Positions 45,975-55,091 of a stretch of DNA of 64,000 nt are shown here, one piece after another. Position 1 is the stretch's first letter. Each line of letters opens with the position of its first letter. The position numbers and the translations under genes are program-made. The stretch is from Thalassoglobus sp. JC818 (GTDB lineage Bacteria; Planctomycetota; Planctomycetia; Planctomycetales; Planctomycetaceae): NCBI RefSeq assembly GCF_040717535.1, contig NZ_JBFEFI010000004.1, forward strand, positions 434,001 to 498,000, written 5' to 3'. The notes under the pieces are model-generated. The model did no database searches and was not told the DNA's origin. It saw only the letters and a list, made by a program, of their open reading frames with translations.

Positions 45975-46460
45975 ATGTCACAGACACGCTCTTTCGCCGT
46001 TGATGTCACCAAAGATCATCTCGTCTTCTCAGCTGCGCACTTTATCACCATCGGGGACGATCTTTGCGAACGGCTGCATGGACACAACTGGCGAGTCGCT
46101 GCCCGTGTCGAGGGTGAACTCGACAGCAATGGGTTTGTCTTCGACTTCATCGCTCTTCGTGATGAACTACAAAAGTGGGTTGATCGACTCGACCACCGAA
46201 TGCTGTTGCCGACCCAACATCGTCAGATTTCCGTCGAGACGAAGGAAAACGAAGTTCACGTCCGATATGACGACCGGAGATGGGTCTTCCCACTCGAGGA
46301 ATGCGTGCTGCTCCCGATCGAACAGACGACGGCGGAACTTCTCGCCAACTGGATTGCCGACCAGTTAATCGAGACTCTCGAAACGTCCCCGTTGACCAGT
46401 CTGTCGGTGAAAGTCGAGGAAAATTTCGGCCAATGGGCGACATGCCGGGTCGATTTTTAA
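45975..46460 (+). CDS. 6-pyruvoyl-tetrahydropterin synthase/QueD family protein
   Basis: The 161-residue protein has the three zinc histidines (FSAAHFI and LHGHNW), the catalytic Cys just before LHGH (LCERLHGHN), FVFDFIALRDEL and the LDH motif (DRLDHRML), then TTAELLANWI and EENFGQWA. The start chosen is the ATG just before the family N-terminus; the frame is open further upstream but inside the CitG-like gene. It may make a pterin precursor of tetrahydromethanopterin or preQ0. Coupling with the CitG-like gene favours the former. Confidence 0.87.
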   Translation: MSQTRSFAVDVTKDHLVFSAAHFITIGDDLCERLHGHNWRVAARVEGELDSNGFVFDFIALRDELQKWVDRLDHRMLLPTQHRQISVETKENEVHVRYDDRRWVFPLEECVLLPIEQTTAELLANWIADQLIETLETSPLTSLSVKVEENFGQWATCRVDF

Positions 46461-46702
46461 GAAGCCAATGCGGGAATCGAGAAGAAACCGACGGAAAACC
46501 GAAAACCGTTGATGGTTCACTGCTCATCCGCTATGAGTCCTGTTTGCGGGCGTTTTCGTCCCTCGAGCTTCAGTTGTCTTGAGAATCGAACTTGATGCTG
46601 AACGCTCCGCAGATCATGAGAAGTCGTCGCGAATGTCGATGACTGTGTCAGTTCAAATCAGATCAATTACTTTCAATCGAAATACGCCTTAAGGAGACAA
46701 GT

Positions 46703-49075
46703 GTGGTCGCACGGAATGGTTCCAACGCCGACGCAGACGGATCAGAAAACGGCGATCAGTTGCAGTTCGTCTCCATCAGCGGTGAAACGCGCCGCCGGTA
46801 TCTGAACTACGCAATGTCGGTCATTATGTCTCGTGCGCTGCCCGACGTCCGCGACGGGCTGAAGCCGGTGCAAAGGCGAATTCTGTACACCATGTACCAT
46901 GACCTGCGATTGACCGCAGATGCAAAGTACAGGAAGTGCGCCAAGATCGTCGGTGATACAACGGGTAATTATCATCCTCACGGAGACGAAGCGGTCTACG
47001 ATGCGCTCGTGCGGCTTGCTCAAGACTTCACCTATCGAGAAACCCTTGTCGATGGTCAAGGTAATTTCGGAAACGTGATGGGGCTTCCCGCCGCCGCTCG
47101 AAGGTATACCGAAGCGAAATTGACGGCGATCGCAGAAAGGCTGATGTCCGAACTGCGGTACGAGACCGTCGAAATGCGTCCAACTTACGACGCGACTCGA
47201 GACGAACCGACCGTTCTTCCTTCGCAGTATCCGAATTTACTCGTCAACGGATCTCAGGGAATCGCGGTGGGAATGGCGACGAACATGCCACCTCACAACC
47301 TTGGCGAAGTGATCAAAGCTGCGATCTATCTCGTTGACAATCCCGGATCGACAGTCGCGAACATCCGGAAATACATCAAAGGACCGGACTTCCCATTGGG
47401 CGGCCGAATTGTCACAGACTCGGTCGAGCTGCGCAAGATCTACGAGGATGGTCGTGGAGCGATCAAAGTTCGTGGCGAGTGGCGATTCGACACTGAGAAG
47501 AAGAAGGAAATCAAGAACCGACTCGTGGTTCATTCCATTCCATATGGAGTCGAAACCGGAGGGCTGGTCAACTCACTGGGCGACATTCGCGATTCGCGAA
47601 AACTCCCGCAGCTCGTCGATGTGGCTGACGAGTCTGACGGAGAACAAGGTCTGCGGATTGTGCTGCACATCAAGTCAGGAACCGATCCTGATACGGTGAT
47701 GTCGTACCTCTATAAACATACCCGACTCGAAGAAAACTTCTCATACAATGCGACTTGTCTCGTCCCGGATGAGCATGGCGTGTTGATTCCGCATCGATGC
47801 TCACTCGTCGAGTTGCTGCAACACTTTCTCGACTTCCGCTTCGTTACAGTTCGCAAGCGATTCGAATACCTGCTCGCGCAGCTGGAACGGCGAATTCATA
47901 TTCTCGAAGGCTTCGTCATCATCTTCGATGGCCTGGAAGAAGCCCTTCGGATTATTCGCAAAAGCTCCGGCAAGCAGGATGCCTGTCAGAAACTCGTGAA
48001 AGCGTTTCCACTCGACGAAGAACAGGCAACGGCCATTCTCGAACTGCAGCTGTACCGAATTTCGACGCTTGAAATCGACAAGATTCGAGAAGAGCTCGAA
48101 CAGAAGCAGGCGGAAGCAGAACGAATTCGCAAGATTCTCAAGTCCGATGCGCGCCTATGGAAAGAGGTTCAGTCCGAACTCAAGGAGTTGGGGGACCAGT
48201 TCAAATCGAAGCGAAGAACAGCTCTCGGTTCTTCAGAAGAAATCACCGAGTTTGACCCGCAAGCCTACATCGTCCGTGAGAACACGAATGTGGTCATCAC
48301 GAACGAAGGCTGGGTTCGACGACTGGGAAAAATCTCATCCATAGCGAAGCTTCGCGTCCGCGACGGGGACGAAATTCTGGGGGTCTACCCGGGATCGACA
48401 TTAGAGAACGTGATTATGTTCTCCTCCGACGGAACCGCTTACACGATTCCGATGGATCAAATCCCACCCTCGACCGGTTACGGGGAACCTCTCTCGAAGC
48501 ACTTCAAGCTGAGCGATGGAGCAGCCATCATCGCGGGTCTGACGACTGATCCACGATTCACACCTGAAGATGTTGAGTACGAAGACTACCCGCCTGAGCC
48601 ATACCTGTTCATCGCAACAGCCCATGGACAGGTCATGCGGATTTCGCTCTCGCAGTTCCGGGCTCCGTCCACGAAGAACGGTCGAAAATATTGTCGACTC
48701 GGAGCTGGCGACCGCGTTGTCCATGTTGAGGTGATGAACGAAGAAGAAACTGTCTTTCTCATCTCCAAAGAAGCACGGTTAATTCACTTCGCTGTCTCGG
48801 ATGTTCCCATTCTGAACAGCGCTGGACGAGGTGTCCGCGGTCTGAAATTGACAGACGAAGGAGACCAGGTTCTGGCTGCCAAACGTCTCAGTCGCCCGAG
48901 TGACGTGTTAAAAGTTGTCAACGAAAACGGCAAGGAGCTCAGCTTCGGTCAAATGAAATACAACGTGACTGGACGCGGTGGAAAAGGAGTCAAAACGAGC
49001 CAGCGAACCGGCATTCAGTCTGTGATTCGCCCGGAAATTGAGATTGTCGACTGGACATCACTTGGCGAAGAATAG
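46703..49075 (+). CDS. parC: DNA topoisomerase IV-type subunit A
   Basis: This type IIA topoisomerase subunit cuts and rejoins DNA and partners with a GyrB/ParE ATPase. The active-site tyrosine is Y135 in AARRYTEAKL. The C-terminal propeller lacks the QRRGGKG GyrA box in its first blade and follows E. coli ParC (GWVRRLGK, GTAYTIPMDQIPPSTGYGEPL, DVPILN, YNVTGRGGKGV), so I call it ParC rather than GyrA. The quinolone-region residue equivalent to Ser83 of GyrA is Glu (HPHGDEAVYD, E96). GTG start with AAGGAG six bases upstream. No parE is near; another gyrA must be elsewhere. Confidence 0.85.
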   Translation: MVARNGSNADADGSENGDQLQFVSISGETRRRYLNYAMSVIMSRALPDVRDGLKPVQRRILYTMYHDLRLTADAKYRKCAKIVGDTTGNYHPHGDEAVYDALVRLAQDFTYRETLVDGQGNFGNVMGLPAAARRYTEAKLTAIAERLMSELRYETVEMRPTYDATRDEPTVLPSQYPNLLVNGSQGIAVGMATNMPPHNLGEVIKAAIYLVDNPGSTVANIRKYIKGPDFPLGGRIVTDSVELRKIYEDGRGAIKVRGEWRFDTEKKKEIKNRLVVHSIPYGVETGGLVNSLGDIRDSRKLPQLVDVADESDGEQGLRIVLHIKSGTDPDTVMSYLYKHTRLEENFSYNATCLVPDEHGVLIPHRCSLVELLQHFLDFRFVTVRKRFEYLLAQLERRIHILEGFVIIFDGLEEALRIIRKSSGKQDACQKLVKAFPLDEEQATAILELQLYRISTLEIDKIREELEQKQAEAERIRKILKSDARLWKEVQSELKELGDQFKSKRRTALGSSEEITEFDPQAYIVRENTNVVITNEGWVRRLGKISSIAKLRVRDGDEILGVYPGSTLENVIMFSSDGTAYTIPMDQIPPSTGYGEPLSKHFKLSDGAAIIAGLTTDPRFTPEDVEYEDYPPEPYLFIATAHGQVMRISLSQFRAPSTKNGRKYCRLGAGDRVVHVEVMNEEETVFLISKEARLIHFAVSDVPILNSAGRGVRGLKLTDEGDQVLAAKRLSRPSDVLKVVNENGKELSFGQMKYNVTGRGGKGVKTSQRTGIQSVIRPEIEIVDWTSLGEE

Positions 49076-49167
49076 AATCATCACTCCAGTTGCAGATCGA
49101 CTGGATTCACTCCACGAAAAACTCTTACACTCGTTTCACGGATCACTTTACCCAAACTGAGACTCGA

Positions 49168-49572
49168 ATGCTGCTTCACTTGTTGAAATCCAAACTCCAC
49201 ATGGCTGCGGTCACTGAAACGGAGTTGCACTACCATGGCAGCGTGACGATCGATCGCGAATTAATGGATGCCGTTGGGCTGCTTCCCTATGAAAAAGTCC
49301 TGATCGCAAACTGCGAAAACGGCCAGCGTGCTGAAAGCTATGTGATTGAGGGCCCACCCGGATCAAAAGTCATCAAAATGAATGGTGCTTTGGCCCACAC
49401 GTCTTCGATTGGCGATCGCGTCATCATTATCGCTTTCGTGTCCGTCACAGAAGAAGAGTCACGCAAGCACGATCCGCGAGTCGCCATTTTGAATGAGCAA
49501 AACGAGATCATCGATCAGTTCATCGGTGAAGTCTATCCGCAGCGAGATTCCCAGACTCAACCACTCTCATAA
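49168..49572 (+). CDS. panD: Aspartate 1-decarboxylase
   Basis: The enzyme makes beta-alanine for pantothenate and CoA. The self-cleavage site G24-S25 (YHGSVTID) is at the same position as in E. coli PanD, which supports the ATG used; a longer frame from a TTG further up adds unlikely residues. The mature serine would form the pyruvoyl cofactor. KLHMAAVTETELHYHGS, LLPYEKVLIANCENG and NGALAHTSSIGDRVIIIAF are family patterns. Length 134. It lies 93 bases after parC. Confidence 0.95.
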   Translation: MLLHLLKSKLHMAAVTETELHYHGSVTIDRELMDAVGLLPYEKVLIANCENGQRAESYVIEGPPGSKVIKMNGALAHTSSIGDRVIIIAFVSVTEEESRKHDPRVAILNEQNEIIDQFIGEVYPQRDSQTQPLS

Positions 49573-49622
49573 CAGATCAATGGGCGTCAGTCGGTCTGTG
49601 AAACTGTCGAGGAGTCTTTCAT

Positions 49623-49973
49623 TTGGCCTTCGAAAAGACCCGTCTCAGAATCGCTGAAGGCTCTGACGATCGATCGGAGTTCGAGTCAGAACTCTGTGCT
49701 GCCATCGCCTGCTTCGATGTGCGACGACTCACGCGCTGTGGCGGAGTCGCGGCTGACCCGTCGCTGAAAGAGATTCAACACGTCTCAATAGAGAATCGAA
49801 CGCTCACTACCATCGTGACAATCAATCTGACGGATGGACATCCTCGAGACTGCTCAGGGTCGTGTTCACAACCACGAGTGACTCGCAAGGAAAGTCTGTC
49901 GATCGACATCGATCTCGATTCCGGAAGAGCGGAGTGGCAAACGATCGATGGCGTCGTCACGAGCCTCGATTGA
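49623..49973 (+). CDS. Small protein of unknown function (TTG start)
   Basis: A 116-residue soluble protein. GAGGAG ends eight bases before a TTG, the best start. It has three Cys near GHPRDCSGSCSQ and beta-like strands (LTTIVTINLTDG, ESLSIDIDLDSG). No family recognised. It is 50 bases after panD, perhaps co-transcribed, and ends facing the FG-GAP gene. Confidence 0.6.
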   Translation: MAFEKTRLRIAEGSDDRSEFESELCAAIACFDVRRLTRCGGVAADPSLKEIQHVSIENRTLTTIVTINLTDGHPRDCSGSCSQPRVTRKESLSIDIDLDSGRAEWQTIDGVVTSLD

Positions 49974-50032
49974 AGGCACGCTCAGTCGTGCTTCCCCTCT
50001 TTGTGTGAGAGGGATTCACGAAGATGATTCGA

Positions 50033-51274
50033 TCACTCTGCCGGTGAATCTTCGGAAGCAATACCGAGATTGCGGAACACGAATACGCCCAGCTTCGAAG
50101 CTGTCAGGATATCGATGTTCCCGTCGCCGTTGACATCTTCCGCGAGGATTTGGACACCGACGCCGGAGTTTGAATCGACGAGATGGGGAACGAACCGAAC
50201 GCTGCCGTCATCTTTTCGAGTTAACTCAAACCAGAAGACAACCGGCGGAGCGTTGGGCTCGATGTCGCCATCTGGTCCGTGTGCCCACATGCGTTTTCCG
50301 GTGATGACATCGGTCAAACCATCGCCGTTGATGTCCGCAAAATCCAAAGCATGCGGTTGAGTGAAGGCGGCTCCGAATTCGTCCTCCCGGGAATGGTCGG
50401 ACATGATCAAGTGCTCTCGAAAAGACTCTGAGTTTCCGGTGTTCTCGTACCAGGCGAGTCCCCATTCATGGGCATTGACTGCGGAGACGACATCGGAATC
50501 GCCATCGCCATCCACATCGAAAACGCCCATCTGAGCTCCGCCTCGATCAGCCGAAAAGAGCAGCCGATGAAATGGCCACGCCTGCTTTGAGTCTGTTGGC
50601 TGTTCGTACCAACCGTCGTTGATGATGTAATCGAGACAACCATCGTTGTTCAAATCGCCGATGCCCTGACCATGATAAAACTGCGGCCAATCCTCGTTGT
50701 CCCCAATCGGAGAAAAGATCCAAGGTGCTCCGGGATCGCTTGAGTCCGGCTTGAGAAATCCCCACTTCCCATCCCAATGCGTGATCAATTCAGGCAAGCC
50801 ATCCTGATTGATGTCGACAAGTGACGGAGACTCTCCTCGAACTCTTTCGAAGACGAAATGCCGTGGCCAAAGTCCCGAGTCATCGCCCGGATTTTCGTAC
50901 CAGTAGGCGGAGTGCTTGTGAACGCGGCCGAGGACCAGAATGTCCGGGCGTCCGTCGTCGTTGAAGTCGTGGACAAACGAAAACATGCTGTTGCTCGGAC
51001 TCTCTTCCGGAGGCAACGGGACTGCTTCATAAAATTCGTGAGCCTTCGTGAATTCCGGTCCCTCATACCAGAAAGGGCCAGCGACGATATCGACGTGGCC
51101 ATCTCCGTTGATATCTCCGGTGTCGACACCATCGCAGTAGTAACGATCGGTCAATTGCTGCTTCGAGAAGTCGCTGCCCGATGCAGTGAGTGGAGTACCC
51201 AGAAACGAGAAGCTGGAGAGAAAGAGAATCCAAAGCGAAGGCTGTTTCGAACAATGCTCCGGGAAGCTTCTCAC
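50033..51274 (-). CDS. Exported FG-GAP/VCBS repeat protein
   Basis: After a signal peptide (WILFLSSFSFLGTPL) the protein consists of about seven repeats with calcium-binding-like loops: DINGDGHVD, DFNDDGRPD, DINQDGLPE, DLNNDGCLD, DVDGDGDSD, DINGDGLTD and DVNGDGNID. Such repeats form beta propellers used for ligand or cell-surface contact. No enzyme domain is present in 413 residues. It is convergent with the small TTG-start gene. Calcium binding is inferred from the DxDxDG loops. Confidence 0.88.
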   Translation of the reverse strand: MRSFPEHCSKQPSLWILFLSSFSFLGTPLTASGSDFSKQQLTDRYYCDGVDTGDINGDGHVDIVAGPFWYEGPEFTKAHEFYEAVPLPPEESPSNSMFSFVHDFNDDGRPDILVLGRVHKHSAYWYENPGDDSGLWPRHFVFERVRGESPSLVDINQDGLPELITHWDGKWGFLKPDSSDPGAPWIFSPIGDNEDWPQFYHGQGIGDLNNDGCLDYIINDGWYEQPTDSKQAWPFHRLLFSADRGGAQMGVFDVDGDGDSDVVSAVNAHEWGLAWYENTGNSESFREHLIMSDHSREDEFGAAFTQPHALDFADINGDGLTDVITGKRMWAHGPDGDIEPNAPPVVFWFELTRKDDGSVRFVPHLVDSNSGVGVQILAEDVNGDGNIDILTASKLGVFVFRNLGIASEDSPAE

Positions 51275-51553
51275 GATGTACTCTCCAAAGATGCTGACTC
51301 TTCCGAGGGGGGACGCAAAACTTGCGGGAATTCACCGAAGAAATTTCCGGCCGCAGGGCGAGAGTTCAGCATAGCCTGAGAGACGAAACGAGGCCAGCAC
51401 CCCATAAGTCAACTTTGATCAATCAGCGCATCGCTGAACGACAAAGAGAGGCAACGAATGGAGATGCCGTCATCGAAACGTTGTGTTCTTGACCGTTTTG
51501 AAACGGCTTTAAGAACGCAGCAACAACCCGCTTTGAAAGTCGACAGATCCGAG

Positions 51554-52051
51554 TCAGATAAGGTTCAACTTGCTCGGACGGTCTTGAGGCCGTCGACAGC
51601 AGTCTTTGCAAAGACCGTGAGCTTCAAGGCGATGGCTTTCGATTCGAAACCCGAGTTCTCGAGCGACAGTGTCCAGAATTTCTTTGATCTGCTCGTTGTG
51701 GAACTCCGTCAGCTCTCCGCACTTTTTGCAAATTAAGTGGTCGTGCTGTGGGTATCCATAATCGTGCTCGTAAAGATCACGATCATCTTGCCGGGCCACT
51801 TTGCGGATGAGGCCAGCGTCTTCAAGCTGTTTGATCGAGCGGTAAACAGTCGAGCGACTGACTCGCTTGCCATCACTCCGTTGATCGAGTCGCTGAATCA
51901 GTTGATCGGCGTCAAAATGTTCGTGGGAAGCAAACACTTCTTCCACAATGATTGAGCGCTCGCGCGTCATGCGCAGTCGCTGCGTCGCCAGATACTCGCG
52001 ATACTTCTCCTTCGGGGAGATGGCTACCGAGACCGATTCCAGATCGGACAC
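51554..52051 (-). CDS. Fur-family metal-dependent regulator
   Basis: Fur-type repressor that senses iron, zinc, manganese or peroxide. The winged helix (KRVSRSTVYRSIKQLEDAGLIRKV) and metal region (HDHLICKKCGELTEFHN, then CKDCC) with two CXXC pairs for structural zinc are present. I chose the GTG with AAAGGAG five bases upstream over a TTG 15 bases earlier. It lies 31 bases after the FlgM-like gene on the same strand. Which metal it senses cannot be told. Confidence 0.9.
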   Translation of the reverse strand: MSDLESVSVAISPKEKYREYLATQRLRMTRERSIIVEEVFASHEHFDADQLIQRLDQRSDGKRVSRSTVYRSIKQLEDAGLIRKVARQDDRDLYEHDYGYPQHDHLICKKCGELTEFHNEQIKEILDTVARELGFRIESHRLEAHGLCKDCCRRPQDRPSKLNLI

Positions 52052-52082
52052 GATCGCTCCTTTCAATTCAGACTTACGAGAC

Positions 52083-52358
52083 TCAATCCATCATGATTCG
52101 ACCGAGCATACGGTCGATCGCGAGATCAAGTTTCTCTGGAGTGTCATACGTTCCTGACTCGATTTCCGATTTAATTCGTGCCAATCGCTCGGCATGAGAT
52201 TCTCCGGAACGCTCGACAGACTGCGAAGGAGAACTTTGAGAATTGTGACCAGCCATAGAGTCCGGTCGGTCAACTCGTTCTTGTGGACCGTCAGACACTG
52301 ACCGCTCGCTCCCAGATTCATTTTGGTCGGAAGTGGAACCTGTTTTTGAACGTCTCAT
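52083..52358 (-). CDS. FlgM-like anti-sigma-28 factor
   Basis: A 91-residue acidic protein starting at ATG with GAAGG upstream. Its last 35 residues (AERLARIKSEIESGTYD, then PEKLDLAIDRML) match the sigma-binding end of FlgM. The N-terminal half is disordered (Ser/Gln/Glu-rich). FlgM holds sigma-28 inactive until the flagellar hook is built. No flagellar genes are nearby and it precedes a Fur-type gene instead, so it may regulate another sigma factor. Family assigned from the C-terminal pattern. Confidence 0.65.
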   Translation of the reverse strand: MRRSKTGSTSDQNESGSERSVSDGPQERVDRPDSMAGHNSQSSPSQSVERSGESHAERLARIKSEIESGTYDTPEKLDLAIDRMLGRIMMD

Positions 52359-52814
52359 GCCTTCATCATAGCCGAGTGAAGTGCCAATCATCAAGAACTT
52401 GCTAAAGCAATGTCCCATTGAATGCAGAACTGATGGACAGGACACGGTCTGAACAGTTGTGGATGCAAGTCGCATGGAGATTCTCCTAAACGACCGTCCT
52501 GGTTGAATTTCGCGTGGATCGCGGCATCATGCTATTGGTGTGAACTTCGCCTCATCCTCGAGGCTGTCTGGTACCGTTTTTATCGGTCACAATCAGAAAC
52601 ACGATGAAGACATTCGACGAATGTTCAGCTTTTTGAACGCTTTTCCACAGATTTTGCATGAATTACAGGACTGACCAACCTGTTTTCGCCCGCTCAAGAG
52701 ACGACCGGCCGATTTCATCAGGTTGCAATTGACCTGATTTCGCGGATCGGATTAGATTTTCGCCGAGGTCACGTTCGTGCACCTTTTCCCCAGATCCCTT
52801 CTCGAAAATCCGTC
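52359..52814. other. Divergent gap between the FlgM-like and DgkA-fold genes
   Basis: No gene is convincing. A sigma-70-like promoter (see separate entry) reads right; the FlgM-like gene's own promoter is not evident. The DNA is AT-richer than its surroundings. Confidence 0.45.
52729..52757 (+). promoter_or_regulatory. Candidate promoter of the DgkA-fold gene
   Basis: TTGACC (-35), 17-base spacer, TTAGAT (-10), about 58 bases before the gene's ATG. A good match to sigma-70 spacing. Confidence 0.4.
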
Positions 52815-53195
52815 ATGCAGATTTCAAGAGCGAATCGCCCCGCCTGGAGACAGCGTCTGGTCGACGCGGAAACCGGCTTTCGAATCGGACTCCGGACCGA
52901 CTCGACACTCTTCATGTATCTGTTCGTCGGAATTGGCGTTCTTTTCTCGGGTTTCGTCTTCCGACTGAGCGTCATCGAATGGACGATTCTCGTACTCACG
53001 CTGGGGCTTACCCTCTCGGTGGAGCTATTTCATCAGCTTTTGAGACTGATTGTTCACGAGTTCCGGCATCATATCGGGCAAAATCTCAATCAGATTCTCA
53101 GGCTCGGAACAGCAGCCGTCGTCGCGACAAATGTCTCTGCGATCATCGTGCTGCTCATCCTCTTCGGAAGCCGCATCGTCGAGGCAATTGGCTAG
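52815..53195 (+). CDS. Diacylglycerol/undecaprenol kinase-fold protein with lost catalytic residues
   Basis: The 126-residue protein has the three-helix layout of DgkA/UndK: RLVDAETGFRIGLR, then SVELFHQLLRLIVH and ILRLGTAAVVATNVSA. However, aligned with E. coli DgkA the base E76 is R77, N72 is H73, D80 is H81, K94 is L95 and D95 is R96; only E69 is kept. It therefore probably does not phosphorylate lipids and may bind them or act as a regulator. Both the fold and the losses are read by eye. Single-gene unit. Confidence 0.7.
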   Translation: MQISRANRPAWRQRLVDAETGFRIGLRTDSTLFMYLFVGIGVLFSGFVFRLSVIEWTILVLTLGLTLSVELFHQLLRLIVHEFRHHIGQNLNQILRLGTAAVVATNVSAIIVLLILFGSRIVEAIG

Positions 53196-53517
53196 ACCTT
53201 TTGCTTGATTTCAGCGCATTCGCTGGAACCCAATTCTTGCAATGGACGCTCAATCGCCAAGGCAATTGAGAATGTCGAAGAGAAGAAACTCTGCTCGCAA
53301 AGCTTCGAGCGACAACTTCGATAGCGTGACCGTTGGCACGAACTGAATTCATCGGTTTCGATTCGAATTCGCTTGTTCGCTGGAAGAACGGATAGAATCG
53401 GGTTTAAAGTGTGTGAAGCTGTTTCGGGTAGCGGGACGCCCTCCTCACCCTGAGAGACAGACTCAACCCACCCAAAAATTCTCACCTGAAATCTCGACGA
53501 TTATGAAGGACCCCGTG
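53196..53517. other. Gap between the DgkA-fold and PsbP-like genes
   Basis: It contains an imperfect hairpin (CTCAATCGCC/GGCAATTGAG, 53249-53270) without a T-run. I see no gene or clear promoter. Confidence 0.4.
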
Positions 53518-54027
53518 ATGACTCGGATGATGACATGTGTGCTGACGATCATGTTTGCACAAATCAGTTTCGGACAAGACGGCCTGCAACCGCGAATGAC
53601 CTTTCCAGTCAACGGTTATTCGATGACACCGCTGGAAGCTCCAGTCGGCGAAACCCCGTATCAGTCACTGATCATGTTTCTGGCAGCTTCGGAAGGATTT
53701 GCCCCGAATGTGAACGTGCAAATTCAACCCTACCCCGGAACGATGCAGGAGTATTCTGACCTCTCGAAAGGACAGTTCGAGCAGCTCAACTTTCAAGTGC
53801 TGAAAGAGAACGTCAACGAAAACATGGCTCTCTGGGAATACACCGGAACGACTCAGAGCAAGACCCTGCACTGGTACACAGCTGCTCACAAGCGCGACAA
53901 TAAGGTCTACCTCGTCACAGCTACCGCCCTTGAATCACAGTGGGAACGAGCTGGCGAGAAACTGAAAAAGTGCGTCGACAGCTTCCGACTCGACCAACCA
54001 AACGTCATCGGCGGCCCTTCAAACTAG
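53518..54027 (+). CDS. Exported protein (PsbP/DcrB-like fold)
   Basis: From the ATG with AGGA seven bases upstream it has a signal peptide (cleavage near ISFGQ) and a soluble domain of about 145 residues. Earlier in-frame ATGs lack support. The layout of short strands (GYSMTPLEAP, PNVNVQIQPYPGTM, NMALWEYTGT, KVYLVTATA) resembles DcrB/DUF1795/PsbP proteins, ending in a helix (AGEKLKKCVDSFRL). Family call is tentative; function unknown. Confidence 0.65.
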   Translation: MTRMMTCVLTIMFAQISFGQDGLQPRMTFPVNGYSMTPLEAPVGETPYQSLIMFLAASEGFAPNVNVQIQPYPGTMQEYSDLSKGQFEQLNFQVLKENVNENMALWEYTGTTQSKTLHWYTAAHKRDNKVYLVTATALESQWERAGEKLKKCVDSFRLDQPNVIGGPSN

Positions 54028-54096
54028 ATCAAAGTGTGATTGAAATCTCGGATAGGATGTGCCATTCACTCGTTCCGAGCTGAAGAAGTCGAATCG

Positions 54097-54135
54097 AAAA
54101 AAGTCCGCGGTTGATGTCATCAACTGCGGACTTTT
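54097..54135. terminator. Bidirectional terminator
   Basis: AAAAGTCCGC-GTTGATG and CATCAAC-GCGGACTTTT form a long stem with one mismatch, flanked by A-run and T-run. It lies between two convergent genes and can serve both strands. Confidence 0.85.
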
Positions 54136-54239
54136 CTATTTCCGATCAGCTGATCGACCAACAGGGATTCTAAAAGCCCACGAACTCTCGTCTGTCTGAG
54201 TGCTTGGAGAACGCCGATTCATTCGTCACCGTCGCGTCT

Positions 54240-54971
54240 TCAGGACAACAAAGCTGCCAGCATGCCTGAGAGAACGATTCCATCGAAGGTGCCTGCTCCG
54301 CCGATCGACATGATTCCGACCGGGGTCTTCAGAACATCTCTCAGGTGCATCAGATCAGCTCCGATGACTGGCCCCGCCACTCCACCAATAAATGCCGCAG
54401 CTGTCCGTTCTTCCGGAGTTCCCTCGGGAAGCAGAATCCATGAGGAAACAACGCACAGGATCGGCGGAACGAGACCGGGCATCATAATTCCAATCCCTTC
54501 CACCGGACGTGCTGTTTTGTAGCAGACTCCGATACTTAGCCCCGCCACGATCAGCGTCGCGAGAATCGCGGAGTTTCCAAAGCCTGCGACTCGGACCGCT
54601 TGATGAATCGCGAGGAGGACCGGAATCAGGCATCCCCCGATATTGATCGCAATTTGAGTTCGTGAAGAGACTCGCTGATAGTCCCGCTCAAATGCCTGAC
54701 CAATGGGACCATACCGCAACTCCGGTTGCAGGTCGTCTCGTCGAAATTCGTACACCGGGACATTGATAAACGATCCGAAAAAGACTCCGATCACGGTCAA
54801 TCCAGCAACTGCTGATGAGAGGCCGAGTTTGGTCAGAATCGAATGCCCCAGATCGAAAAGCAGAGACGGCAGAAGGCACATCAGAATCAGGATCAGAAAG
54901 ACGGGAAGACAGCCGATGAGAGGGGAAAGCGGAGATTGCGTTCGGCTTCGGTATTCAAATTGAACTGGCAT
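54240..54971 (-). CDS. DUF1614 family membrane protein
   Basis: From the ATG at the family N-terminus (MPVQFEYRSRTQ) it has 243 residues and about seven helices. The end GGAGTFDGIVLSGMLAALL and the middle GGVAGPVIGADLMHLRD are typical of DUF1614, found in archaea and some bacteria. Function is unknown. A longer reading of 25 residues is unlikely. Divergent from the DnaJ-like gene. Confidence 0.82.
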   Translation of the reverse strand: MPVQFEYRSRTQSPLSPLIGCLPVFLILILMCLLPSLLFDLGHSILTKLGLSSAVAGLTVIGVFFGSFINVPVYEFRRDDLQPELRYGPIGQAFERDYQRVSSRTQIAINIGGCLIPVLLAIHQAVRVAGFGNSAILATLIVAGLSIGVCYKTARPVEGIGIMMPGLVPPILCVVSSWILLPEGTPEERTAAAFIGGVAGPVIGADLMHLRDVLKTPVGIMSIGGAGTFDGIVLSGMLAALLS

Positions 54972-55091
54972 GGATCGTTCGGTTGTCTTTTTTCTACAAA
55001 GGGCGAACAATGACGTTTCGTTCGCCGAAAATTCTTCGCCTATCAAGTACTCATACTGTCACAAAGAATTCAAGAAGATTGCCCACGAAAG

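Noticed and set aside
46703-49075. Calling the topoisomerase subunit GyrA because of an RGGKG motif near its end
   Set aside because: The motif is in the last propeller blade; the first blade lacks the GyrA box and the whole C-terminal part follows ParC.
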